This document shows, in pieces, positions 1 to 6,778 of a stretch of DNA of 9,713 nt. Made by a program: the position numbers and the translations under genes. Source of the stretch: Alphaproteobacteria bacterium (lineage in GTDB: Bacteria > Pseudomonadota > Alphaproteobacteria > Rickettsiales > JABSSG01); assembly GCA_022600235.1 (NCBI GenBank), contig JAHZKS010000111.1, positions 1 to 9,713 on the forward strand, in the 5' to 3' direction. Numbering within the stretch: position 1 is the first letter of the stretch; each line of letters begins with the position of its first letter. The notes under the pieces were generated by a model, which worked only from the letters and a program-made list of their open reading frames with translations, had not been told where the DNA came from and did no database searches.

Positions 1-909
1 AAGAACATCAACAATTGCCTCTATACTTTTATCATTAATATGTAACTCTATTATGTAATTGATAATTTTATCTATAGAATCCTTATAAGCTGGAGTATTT
101 TGATAATTCTCTTTTTGCTTTTTTGTTATCTTCAGAACTTTCTCACATAAAGCAGCTACTTCTTTAAATTTCTCAATAGTTTGCGGGAATAAAGAAGCTT
201 CTAAAGCTATAATAGACATGCTAGGCGCACTATCATCTAAATCTTCTTCTTCGTCTTCCTCTGAAGCTGCACCTTCTTCATTTTCCTTTTTTTCTTTTGA
301 CTCTACAGAAGTCTCTACAAACTTCTCTGCAGAATCTTCTCCCTCACCATCTATTGGAGCATCGTTACCTGCAATAGCCTCAAGATCTATAATCTCTCTT
401 AAAAGTATTTTTTCATTCACCAAATCTTCGTACCAGATAATAAACTGGTTCATAGATAGTGGAAACTCACATAATGCTTTCAACATATCACGCTTACCGC
501 CCTCAATACGCTTAGCAATTTCAATCTCTCCAGATCTAGAAAGCAGATGCACACCGCCCATATCTTTCAGATACATTCTTACTGGATCATCTGTACTCTC
601 AGTAGGTGCATTTACAACAGAAGCTGCTGGATCTTCAATCTCTGACTCGACATCTTCCTCTTCTTCATCAATATCTAAAGTAGTGTCATCTTTTGTCTTA
701 GCAACAGTATCATTCAAAATTGTTACTCCAGCTTTTTCTATGGATGAGACTACATAATCTATAACATCTTGATCTACAATTTCAGGTGAAACCAACTTGT
801 ATATATTTTTCTCTAGATCAAGAAAACCCTTATTCTTTCCAAAAGCAATAAGCTTTTTTATTGCATTCTCAATAGCTTCGTTTGTAATAGTAATATTCTT
901 TTTTTGCAT
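1..909 (-). CDS. rpoD: RNA polymerase primary sigma factor RpoD (sigma-70), N-terminal part, runs off the left edge
   Basis: Reading the minus strand from the ATG at 909-907 gives 303 uninterrupted codons up to base 1. The protein starts MQKKNITITNEAIENAIKKL. Residues ~5-65 look like sigma region 1.1 (GKNKGFLDLE...). Residues ~107-135 carry the region 1.2 signature DPVRMYLKDMGGVHLLSRSG followed by EIEIAKRIE, which is diagnostic of group 1 sigma-70. Two acidic low-complexity stretches are visible, at ~74-87 (DIDEEEEDVESEIED) and ~197-225, the second lying in the non-conserved region typical of primary sigmas. Regions 2-4 (promoter recognition) lie outside the window. The start lies 13 bp after the dnaG stop with an AGGGAAAAG ribosome-site-like stretch upstream, so it is probably co-transcribed with dnaG as a reduced macromolecular-synthesis operon. 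Identification is secure; only the N-terminal part can be judged. Confidence 0.95.
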   Translation of the reverse strand, partial: MQKKNITITNEAIENAIKKLIAFGKNKGFLDLEKNIYKLVSPEIVDQDVIDYVVSSIEKAGVTILNDTVAKTKDDTTLDIDEEEEDVESEIEDPAASVVNAPTESTDDPVRMYLKDMGGVHLLSRSGEIEIAKRIEGGKRDMLKALCEFPLSMNQFIIWYEDLVNEKILLREIIDLEAIAGNDAPIDGEGEDSAEKFVETSVESKEKKENEEGAASEEDEEEDLDDSAPSMSIIALEASLFPQTIEKFKEVAALCEKVLKITKKQKENYQNTPAYKDSIDKIINYIIELHINDKSIEAIVDVL

Positions 910-922
910 AGAAAACTTTTCC

Positions 923-2719
923 CTAGTTTGAATTATTTTTTATATGATCTTCCTGCTCTAGTATCTGCTTTTTAAGCCTTCCTGAGGCTTCTACAGAGGA
1001 CTCATCCATAGACTGCAGAGATCTAACATAATCTGCTTTTAATAGCTCTAGATTATACCGCGCAAAAGTCTTGCTCCAGGATGTTACCACATTATTAATG
1101 TTTTTCACACCGATTTTATCTAAAAAATATGAATTTCTTCCACACAGATACTCAATCACAGAAGGATCGAGCTTAGCATTAAGTGAATGTCGAAACTTTT
1201 TGTTAAACTCTTTTTCGTTGGCCTCTGCATCGATTTCATCAAAAGTAGTCGCTATAGCAAGATGCACCTGCGCACAATAATCTAACCCTAAATCTATAGA
1301 AAAGAATTCTTCATGAATCTTTTCCTGCGTTAAAATGTAAGGATAGTTAATGATTATTGCCATCAGAGTTAAAGAATTCTTATCTAAAAGATTAAATTGT
1401 TGCGCTACACTCTTGATCTCTTCTTTATTAATTGTCTTTTTCTTATCAAATGTTTTCCATCTAGTTTGGTTTAGAAAGTTGTATACTCTATTGTTAAAGT
1501 ATTTATGATAAAATTTTCTTACCGAAAAGTCTTGAATCTGGTCTACCATATCAGCAAGTTCTTTTTTAAATAAAGCCTGTTTTTCAGGAGTTCTAATATC
1601 AGCTTGAGAAACTTTTAGATTCCAAATAGCCTCACATAAATCTATTTTTTTCTCAAATATCTTCAGCAATGCTTGAGACCCCTGAGTTTTTATTACATCA
1701 TCTGGATCCATTCCTTTAGGGATCTGGACAAAACTTATAGAATAGCCTGGTTTTAATATAGGGAGCACAACGTCAATCGCCCTATTCATTGCCTTGGTTC
1801 CTGCAGCATCACCATCCATGCATATTGTAGGAGAATCTGAAATTTTCCATAATTTTTGTATATGAAATTCTGAAACAGCAGTGCCCAACGTAGCGCATAT
1901 ACTCTCTATCCCAGCCATAAACACTGATATTACATCTGTATAACCCTCTACAACATACACATCTTGGTTAGAGTGACGACTCTTAAATAGATTGTTCTCA
2001 TTATACAAAATATACTTCTTTTTAAAGATATCAGTCTCTGGAGAGTTTAAATATTTTGGTTGCACATCTTTTAATGCTCTACCACCAAATCCTAATATCT
2101 TCCCACGAATATTTGCTATAGGGAAAATAATCCTACCTCTAAATTTATCAAGCATTTCTCCTGTGCCGATAATTGTGACAAGCCCACTAGTTTTAATATC
2201 TGCATCTGAATATCCTACAGATCTTAGATATTGTATTAGAGAATTCTGAGAATGAGGTGCATAACCAATAAAAAACTTTTTTATAGCAGCATTATTTATA
2301 CCACGATTATTCAGATATTTTATATGCTCTACACATTTATCTGAATATAAATTCCTATGAAACCACTTAGCCGCCACCTCATTTATTTTTTCGATTGCAG
2401 CCTCAATTTTATGCCTTTTTGTATCGATCTCAGGCATTGGAATCTTATATTCCTCAGCTAAGTATTTTACAGCTGCATGAAAATCTAAATTCTGAGTTTT
2501 CTCTATAAAACTTATTACATCCCCATTAGCACCACAACCAAAACAATGGTAAAAACGCTTCGTATCATTTACCGAAAAAGATGGCGTTGATTCATTATGA
2601 AAAGGACATCTTCCAAAGTAATCTTTTCCTTTCTTAGATAACTTTACACGTTTAGAAACAAGATCTGAAACACTAATTTGAGATTTGAGCCTATCTATAA
2701 AACTTGCTGTAATAGTCAT
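923..2719 (-). CDS. dnaG: DNA primase DnaG
   Basis: This 598-residue protein synthesises RNA primers at the replication fork. The N-terminal CHC2 zinc finger is intact: Cys38, His41, Cys59 and Cys62 in CPFHNESTPSF...YHCFGCGANGD. The primase core follows at ~120-250 (KFRGRIIFPI, GFGGR, KYLNSPET). The TOPRIM fold at ~253-345 shows the catalytic Glu258 (VVEGYTDV), Asp302 and Asp304 (MDGDAAG) and DPDD at 338-341. The C-terminal ~200 residues are diverged, as usual for the helicase-binding domain. Length matches the family (~580-660). The start is the first Met ahead of the conserved FIDRLKSQISVSDLVSKRVKL. No strong ribosome site or convincing -35/-10 pair was found in the upstream spacer shared with divergent greA. 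rpoD follows after 13 bp. Confidence 0.97.
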   Translation of the reverse strand: MTITASFIDRLKSQISVSDLVSKRVKLSKKGKDYFGRCPFHNESTPSFSVNDTKRFYHCFGCGANGDVISFIEKTQNLDFHAAVKYLAEEYKIPMPEIDTKRHKIEAAIEKINEVAAKWFHRNLYSDKCVEHIKYLNNRGINNAAIKKFFIGYAPHSQNSLIQYLRSVGYSDADIKTSGLVTIIGTGEMLDKFRGRIIFPIANIRGKILGFGGRALKDVQPKYLNSPETDIFKKKYILYNENNLFKSRHSNQDVYVVEGYTDVISVFMAGIESICATLGTAVSEFHIQKLWKISDSPTICMDGDAAGTKAMNRAIDVVLPILKPGYSISFVQIPKGMDPDDVIKTQGSQALLKIFEKKIDLCEAIWNLKVSQADIRTPEKQALFKKELADMVDQIQDFSVRKFYHKYFNNRVYNFLNQTRWKTFDKKKTINKEEIKSVAQQFNLLDKNSLTLMAIIINYPYILTQEKIHEEFFSIDLGLDYCAQVHLAIATTFDEIDAEANEKEFNKKFRHSLNAKLDPSVIEYLCGRNSYFLDKIGVKNINNVVTSWSKTFARYNLELLKADYVRSLQSMDESSVEASGRLKKQILEQEDHIKNNSN

Positions 2720-2840
2720 TTAGGATTGAATAATGTTTAAAAATTTGTTAGAATGCTTTTCGCTTCTTTGAGGCTACATAAAAAATCTAGTTAGCTAAAC
2801 TCGAATGATAGCGCACAAGTTTCAATAAATCAAATAGCTA

Positions 2841-2874
2841 TATCTCAAATTTTATCTCATAGCATGATTATAAT
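2841..2874 (+). promoter_or_regulatory. Probable greA promoter: consensus TATAAT with a TATCTCA direct repeat upstream
   Basis: A perfect TATAAT lies at 2869-2874, 17-22 bp before the greA ATG (2891). No good -35 hexamer exists at 16-18 bp spacing. Instead, two identical heptamers TATCTCA occur at 2841-2847 and 2853-2859, a 12-bp period, in the place of the -35 element. If TATAAT is used, transcription would begin near 2881 and leave a leader of only about 10 nt, containing at most the end of the weak AGG at 2879-2881. The hexamer is seen directly; its use as a promoter and the role of the repeat are inferred. Confidence 0.45.
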
Positions 2875-2890
2875 AAATAGGTAATAACAA

Positions 2891-3373
2891 ATGCAAAAAT
2901 TTCCTGTTACAGAGAAGGGTTTTAAAGAAATAACCGCAAAACTTCTGGATCTAAAAACGAAAGAAAGACCAGAGATTATAAAAGCGATCTCTACCGCAAG
3001 GGATCTTGGCGATTTATCTGAGAACGCTGAGTATAAAGCTGCAAGAGAGAAGCAAAGCTTTATAGAAGGAAAAATCCAAGAACTAGAAGATAAAATTGCT
3101 AGATCTGAAGTGATTGATATATCAAAACTATCAGGCAATACAATAAAATTTGGTGCAACTGTCCAACTAGTTGACATTGATAATGATAAAGAAATGACAT
3201 ACCAAATAGTAGGCGAATATGAATCAGATCTACAAAAACAGAAAATATCTGTCACCTCGCCTCTAGCAAGAGGTTTAATAGGTAAAGAGAAAGGAGATAT
3301 CGTTGAGGTAAACGCACCTACTGGAATAAAAGAGTATGAGATTCTTGAGGTTAAATACACAGTGCACTCGTAG
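2891..3373 (+). CDS. greA: Transcription elongation factor GreA
   Basis: This 160-residue protein stimulates transcript cleavage by backtracked RNA polymerase. Residues 1-75 form the antiparallel coiled coil inserted into the secondary channel. The tip motif DLGDLSENAEYKAAREK has the acidic residues Asp41 and Glu44 at the positions used in E. coli GreA. Residues ~80-156 form the FKBP-like C-terminal domain (SPLARGLIGKEKGD, EYEILEVKY). The family normally ends around this last motif; here four residues, TVHS, follow. Their codons run into the tRNA-Arg gene: GTG CAC TCG TAG shares bases 3364-3373 with the tRNA 5' end. The start is the ATG at 2891, matching the family N-terminus; a weak AGG lies 10-12 bases upstream. 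All five Arg codons are AGA or AGG. The gene is divergent from dnaG and probably co-transcribed with the tRNA. Confidence 0.96.
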   Translation: MQKFPVTEKGFKEITAKLLDLKTKERPEIIKAISTARDLGDLSENAEYKAAREKQSFIEGKIQELEDKIARSEVIDISKLSGNTIKFGATVQLVDIDNDKEMTYQIVGEYESDLQKQKISVTSPLARGLIGKEKGDIVEVNAPTGIKEYEILEVKYTVHS

Positions 3374-3440
3374 CTCAGCTGGATAGAGCATTGCTTTCCG
3401 GAGGCAAGGGTCAGGCGTTCGAATCGTCTCGAGTGCGCCA
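3364..3440 (+). tRNA. tRNA-Arg, anticodon CCG (decodes CGG)
   Basis: A complete 77-nt cloverleaf can be drawn. The acceptor stem GCACTCG pairs perfectly with CGAGTGC. It is followed by T8-A9, a D stem GCTC/GAGC with loop AGCTGGATA, the anticodon stem TTGCT/GGCAA with loop TTCCGGA (anticodon CCG, one T-G pair at the base of the loop), variable loop GGGTC, T stem AGGCG/CGTCT with loop TTCGAAT, discriminator G and an encoded CCA. The 5' ten bases overlap the 3' end of greA, with the greA TAG stop at tRNA positions 8-10. A T-rich stretch follows (TCTTTGTTTT) but no terminator hairpin is evident before the convergent cupin gene. Confidence 0.96.
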
Positions 3441-3470
3441 TCTTTGTTTTAACTACTTTAATGATATTCC

Positions 3471-3830
3471 TTATATCCAGTCTAAATTTTCGACGGTTTT
3501 TTCATTCTTCTTGTCACCAGTATTCAATACTGATTTCGGCTCCAATAAAACTACATGAACCTCCTCTTGCGCAATAGGAAGATGCTCAACACCTTTCGGA
3601 ACAATAAAAAATTCTCCCTCTGATAAGTTGATTTCTTTATCACGAAGTTTTATCAATAACTTACCTTTTATGACCAAAAACATCTCATCTTCATTTTCAT
3701 GTTTATGCCATGTAAATTCTCCTTTGAACTTTGCCAATTTGACATAATTATCGTTGAGCGCGCCAACTATCTTGGGACTCCAAGTATCTGAAAATAATTT
3801 GAACTTTTCTTCTAAATTTACTTTATCCAT
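3471..3830 (-). CDS. Small single-domain cupin protein, function unknown
   Basis: This 119-residue protein contains one complete cupin barrel. Motif 1 is GEFTWHKHENEDEMFLVIKG (residues 37-56), with His42, His44 and Glu49 as probable metal ligands. Motif 2 is GEFFIVPKGVEHLP (72-85), with His83 as the fourth ligand. The C-terminal tail EPKSVLNTGDKK...LDWI resembles, from memory, a widespread family of ~115-120-residue stand-alone cupins, so the gene looks full length. No substrate can be read from the sequence; such proteins include mannose-6-phosphate-isomerase-like and dioxygenase-like members, and neither can be chosen. It starts 7 bp after the asd stop without a clear ribosome site and is probably the last gene of the operon. 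It converges on the tRNA-Arg gene, leaving a 30-bp spacer with no recognisable terminator hairpin. Confidence 0.88.
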   Translation of the reverse strand: MDKVNLEEKFKLFSDTWSPKIVGALNDNYVKLAKFKGEFTWHKHENEDEMFLVIKGKLLIKLRDKEINLSEGEFFIVPKGVEHLPIAQEEVHVVLLEPKSVLNTGDKKNEKTVENLDWI

Positions 3831-3837
3831 TTCTGTA

Positions 3838-4851
3838 TTATAAATATTTTTTTACCAAAACTTCTGCAATCTGTACTGCATTTAGAGCTGCACCTTTTCT
3901 CAAATTATCAGAAACAATCCACATAGAAAGCTCATTGTTTCTTTTCATATTTTTTCTTAAACGAGATACAAACACCTCATCTCTACCTGCAACCTCTATA
4001 GGTGTAGCATAATGATAAGGGTCCTTCATATCACTTACTAACACTCCAGGTGCAGACTTTAATGCATTCTTCACGTCTACAAGATCAATATTTTTTTCAA
4101 ACTCTACAGATACAGATATACTATGCCCGATAAATACTGGCACTCTAACACATGTTGCGACAACCTCGATATCTTCTGCAAACATTTTTTGCAACTCCTC
4201 TATGACTTTTGACTCCTCACTCGTAAAACCATTATCTCCAAACTCTCCTATTTGCGGAATTAAGTTAAATGCTATTTTTTTCTTAAAGGAACTAGAATCT
4301 ACCTTTTTATAAACATATGTAGCTTTTGTCTGTTCATATAGTTCATCCATCCCCTTTTTGCCTACCCCAGAAACAGACTGATAAGAAGAAAGTATTACTC
4401 TTTTTATTTTATACAAATCATGCAATGGTTTCAAAGCCACCGCTACTGGAATCGCGACACAATTAGGATTAGCAACGATATTCTTATTATCAAAGAAATT
4501 TAAAGCTTCTTCGTTAACTTCTGGTACAACCAGAGGAACATCTTTATCCATACGAAACTGCGGAGTATTATCTATCACGATATTATTTGCTGCAGTAGCA
4601 ATTGGAGCATATTTTTCTGATAAATCAGAATTTACAGAAAATAACGTTATGTCTGTTTTATGAAAATCGAAATTCTCTAACGCATCCACTTTCACTATTT
4701 TTTCCTCACCAAAACTAACCTCTTTACCGATAGAACTACTAGAAGCAAGAGCATAAACATTCCCTACTGGAAAATTTCTCTCGGCCAATATTTTTAGCAT
4801 TTGTGAACCGACATTACCTGTTGCCCCAACAACAGCTACATTAAATTTCAT
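3838..4851 (-). CDS. asd: Aspartate-semialdehyde dehydrogenase Asd
   Basis: This enzyme makes L-aspartate-4-semialdehyde from aspartyl phosphate with NADPH, the branch point toward diaminopimelate/lysine and threonine/methionine. The N-terminus MKFNVAVVGATGNVGSQML is the Rossmann dinucleotide motif. Counting from the preferred start, Cys131 in ANPNCVAIP is the catalytic nucleophile, Gln158 lies in SSYQSVSGVG, and Arg236 and His243 in CVRVPVFIGHS are the substrate-binding and acid-base residues. The length of 337 residues is normal. An in-frame ATG six codons upstream (4869) exists, but the sequence between the two ATGs contains a perfect AGGAGG (4862-4857) five bases from the ATG at 4851, which also begins exactly at the family N-terminus; 4851 is therefore preferred. 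This start overlaps the end of folE by 11 bases. In an intracellular bacterium the most likely role is supplying diaminopimelate for peptidoglycan. Confidence 0.95.
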   Translation of the reverse strand: MKFNVAVVGATGNVGSQMLKILAERNFPVGNVYALASSSSIGKEVSFGEEKIVKVDALENFDFHKTDITLFSVNSDLSEKYAPIATAANNIVIDNTPQFRMDKDVPLVVPEVNEEALNFFDNKNIVANPNCVAIPVAVALKPLHDLYKIKRVILSSYQSVSGVGKKGMDELYEQTKATYVYKKVDSSSFKKKIAFNLIPQIGEFGDNGFTSEESKVIEELQKMFAEDIEVVATCVRVPVFIGHSISVSVEFEKNIDLVDVKNALKSAPGVLVSDMKDPYHYATPIEVAGRDEVFVSRLRKNMKRNNELSMWIVSDNLRKGAALNAVQIAEVLVKKYL

Positions 4852-5464
4852 TTGATCCTCCTTTTTCATTTTCTAAAGTCATTGATAAAAATTTATTATA
4901 CATATCCTGATTAGCTTTAAAGATACCTGTCATTCTTTCTGTATACACTTCTACATTATCTTTTTTGCTACCCACCAGGCTCATGCATTGATGATATGCA
5001 CTTACTGATACTGCTACACCGTCTGGAGCAACATATTGCTCTAAAGCCTCCGCTATTTGTTCTGTGATGCACTCTTGAAGCTGCAATTTCTTTGTTACCG
5101 CATCTACTAACTGCGACACTCTATCAAATCCAATTATACCTTGCGTTGGAATATATGCAATATTCACAAAACCCTCTATAGGAAGCACATGATGTTCACA
5201 AAAAGAAGTAAATTTAATCTTTTTTAGCAAGATAATATCGTCAGAATTATTACTTATCTCAAATCTTCCTTTGAGTATTTCTGATAAGTTTTTACCATAA
5301 CCAGAAAAGAAATCTTTATAATTTCTTAATACTCTATCAGGAGTTTTATCTAAACCTCCTCTACTCAAATCTTCACCTATCCATCTCAATAACACCAATA
5401 CAGCAGATTTAGCTTCTTCATCAGTAGGTTTTGATAAAATTTCAATATCTTTTGTTTCAATCAT
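4841..5464 (-). CDS. folE: GTP cyclohydrolase I-type protein FolE, with divergent phosphate-binding residues
   Basis: This 207-residue protein belongs to the T-fold family that converts GTP to 7,8-dihydroneopterin triphosphate for folate and, in many bacteria, queuosine synthesis. The zinc ligands Cys89 and His92 (SFCEHHVLP) and Cys160 (HQCM) are present, as are catalytic His91 and His158 and the base-recognising Gln130-Glu131 (QLQECIT). TPDRV and SGYGK are also in place. Compared from memory with E. coli FolE, the segment GLSKINR is here GFDRVSQ, and HYCVKARG is HQCMSLVG. This means Ser135 is Asp114, Lys136 is Arg115, Arg139 is Gln118 and Arg185 is Val164; the first and the last two are non-conservative changes at triphosphate contacts. 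The family assignment is firm; the exact substrate is less so. The start ATG at 5464 lacks a strong ribosome site, follows rsmD by 49 bp, and the end overlaps asd. Confidence 0.88.
   Translation of the reverse strand: MIETKDIEILSKPTDEEAKSAVLVLLRWIGEDLSRGGLDKTPDRVLRNYKDFFSGYGKNLSEILKGRFEISNNSDDIILLKKIKFTSFCEHHVLPIEGFVNIAYIPTQGIIGFDRVSQLVDAVTKKLQLQECITEQIAEALEQYVAPDGVAVSVSAYHQCMSLVGSKKDNVEVYTERMTGIFKANQDMYNKFLSMTLENEKGGSNEI
4857..4862 (-). promoter_or_regulatory. Ribosome binding site of asd (AGGAGG)
   Basis: The minus strand reads AAAGGAGGATCAAATG, a full Shine-Dalgarno core five bases from the ATG at 4851. It lies inside the last codons of folE and decides between the two possible asd starts. 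Most other genes in this window lack such a strong site, so asd may be translated efficiently independent of upstream coupling. Confidence 0.85.
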
Positions 5465-5513
5465 TTTACATGAGAATTATCCAGGCAAGTAGCATAATAA
5501 CTTAACATGATAT

Positions 5514-6086
5514 TCACAAGCTCTTAATTCTATGAATAGCTAGGACAGAATTGTTATATTTTCTTGAGAAGATTTCTTCAGCCACATCTGAAATATCAAA
5601 TTCATCAGTAAAATGAGTCCTGATAACAAGAAGAGCATTATCATGCAACCAGTTCCTGCCAATTAAACTCTTTACAGATTTTTCTACAAGGTTTTGATAA
5701 AAAGGTGGGTCTATAAACGCAATATTACATTTGAACCTTGCAGCCGGTAGCATAGTTGCATCCCCTCTTATTACATCAAGTTGACCTGCAAGCCCCAATG
5801 TCTGAATATTTTTTTTCAGAGAATTAAAGCTGTCCAAATTTTTTTCTACTATTATTCCTTTTCTTATACCTCTTGAGAAACCCTCAAATGATATAGCACC
5901 AGTACCACCAAAAACATCTATACTGACAGCATCTTGAAGGGCTGATTTATTATCAGCATCTAGAAATTTTCCACTAGATAAAATACTAAAAACTGCTTCT
6001 TTAATCTTTCCAGTCATCGGCCTATAACTACTATTTTCTTTCGTAGTAACCCTACGACCCTTTAGTTTCCCTGAGATAATTTTCAT
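5514..6086 (-). CDS. rsmD: 16S rRNA (guanine(966)-N2)-methyltransferase RsmD
   Basis: This 190-residue SAM-dependent enzyme methylates the exocyclic amine of G966 in 16S rRNA during small-subunit assembly. The start MKIISGKLKGRRV followed by YRPMTGKIKEAVFSIL (residues 21-36) is the characteristic RsmD N-terminus, normally RPT..vrEalFniL. The SAM-binding motif I is DVFGGTGAISFEGFSRG (57-73), followed by VEKN (80-83) and GDAT (108-111). The catalytic motif IDPPFYQ lies at 125-131, giving the DPP[FY] signature of N2-guanine methyltransferases. Length matches the family (~180-200). Its first 35 bases overlap the end of rluB, and an AGAGA ribosome-site-like stretch lies within rluB just upstream, so translation is probably coupled. 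The rluB-rsmD order is common in alphaproteobacteria. Confidence 0.94.
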   Translation of the reverse strand: MKIISGKLKGRRVTTKENSSYRPMTGKIKEAVFSILSSGKFLDADNKSALQDAVSIDVFGGTGAISFEGFSRGIRKGIIVEKNLDSFNSLKKNIQTLGLAGQLDVIRGDATMLPAARFKCNIAFIDPPFYQNLVEKSVKSLIGRNWLHDNALLVIRTHFTDEFDISDVAEEIFSRKYNNSVLAIHRIKSL

Positions 6087-6774
6087 ATATTTCTCTGTAT
6101 ATAGTTACTTCTTTAGTTTCACCTTTTTTTACATCACCAAGATCATACCCAGCATATTGAACTCTTTTAAGGCGGCTAATCTTCAAACCAAAATGAGCTA
6201 AAACTTTTCTGATTTCACGATTTTTACCTTCTTCAAGCTCAATCTCTAACCAAGAATTTGCATTATTATGTTTTAACACATTAACATCTATTTTTCTATA
6301 ACGAGTACCATCTATAACAAATCCATTGCGTAAATTTTTTAGTCGCGTTAAATGTAACTCACCAAATACTCTCACATGATACTTTCTTTTTATACTATTC
6401 TTAGGCAATTCAAGATATCTGGCGAGGTCTCCATTATTGGTGAGCAATAACAAACCTTCTGAGTTAATATCTAACCTACCCACAGATATTACCCTGCCTA
6501 TATTTTTCGGCAGAATATCAAAAATTGTTTTTCTATTTTCAGGATCATTATTAGTAGTAATAAAACCAGTTGGTTTATTAAATATCCATAACTTAGGATC
6601 ATCTATAGGCTTTATTATCTTATTTTTAACCCTAATAAGATCGTCAGCATTTACCTGAGTTGTCGGAGAGCGAATTATAATATTATTCACTGTGACATCA
6701 CCCTCTGTTACTAGTTTCTTTGCATCTCTACGCGAACACAAACCTGAATGGGCAATTCTTTTAGTAATATTCAT
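6052..6774 (-). CDS. rluB: rRNA pseudouridine synthase, RsuA/RluB family (probably RluB)
   Basis: This 240-residue protein isomerises a specific uridine of rRNA to pseudouridine. Residues 1-55 form an S4 RNA-binding domain (TKRIAHSGLCSRRDAKKLV). The catalytic domain has KPTGFITT (68-74), the active-site motif VGRLDINSEGLLLLTNNG (98-115) with catalytic Asp102, RKYHVRV, and EEGKNREIRK. The family is certain. The choice of RluB (23S U2605 in E. coli) over RsuA or RluE rests on its pairing with rsmD, as is usual in alphaproteobacteria, and is an inference. It begins 4 bp after the upstream gene's stop without a visible ribosome site, suggesting translational coupling, and its 3' end overlaps rsmD by 35 bases. 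Confidence 0.9.
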   Translation of the reverse strand: MNITKRIAHSGLCSRRDAKKLVTEGDVTVNNIIIRSPTTQVNADDLIRVKNKIIKPIDDPKLWIFNKPTGFITTNNDPENRKTIFDILPKNIGRVISVGRLDINSEGLLLLTNNGDLARYLELPKNSIKRKYHVRVFGELHLTRLKNLRNGFVIDGTRYRKIDVNVLKHNNANSWLEIELEEGKNREIRKVLAHFGLKISRLKRVQYAGYDLGDVKKGETKEVTIYREIYENYLRETKGS

Positions 6775-6778
6775 AGAT

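Noticed and set aside
218..757. A 179-codon open frame on the plus strand, very rich in serine and phenylalanine
   Set aside because: It is antisense to rpoD; the Ser/Phe bias is the complement of the acidic Glu/Asp/Lys codons of the sigma factor. No protein family is recognisable.
2857..3441. A 194-codon open frame on the minus strand
   Set aside because: It lies opposite greA and reads through the whole tRNA gene; both of those are clearly real, and the predicted protein shows no recognisable domain.
3441..3470. Possible bidirectional terminator between the tRNA and the cupin gene
   Set aside because: T-rich on the plus strand, but no inverted repeat that could form a stable stem was found.
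4852..4869. Longer version of Asd starting at the ATG at 4869
   Set aside because: The extra six codons consist largely of the AGGAGG ribosome site of the ATG at 4851, and the family N-terminus begins there.
5465..5513. Small RNA or separate promoter between rsmD and folE
   Set aside because: The 49-bp spacer shows no well-spaced -35/-10 pair, no stem and no open frame of note.
6437..6658. A 73-codon hydrophobic open frame on the plus strand
   Set aside because: It lies wholly antisense to the catalytic domain of the rluB-like gene, lacks a ribosome site and resembles nothing known.
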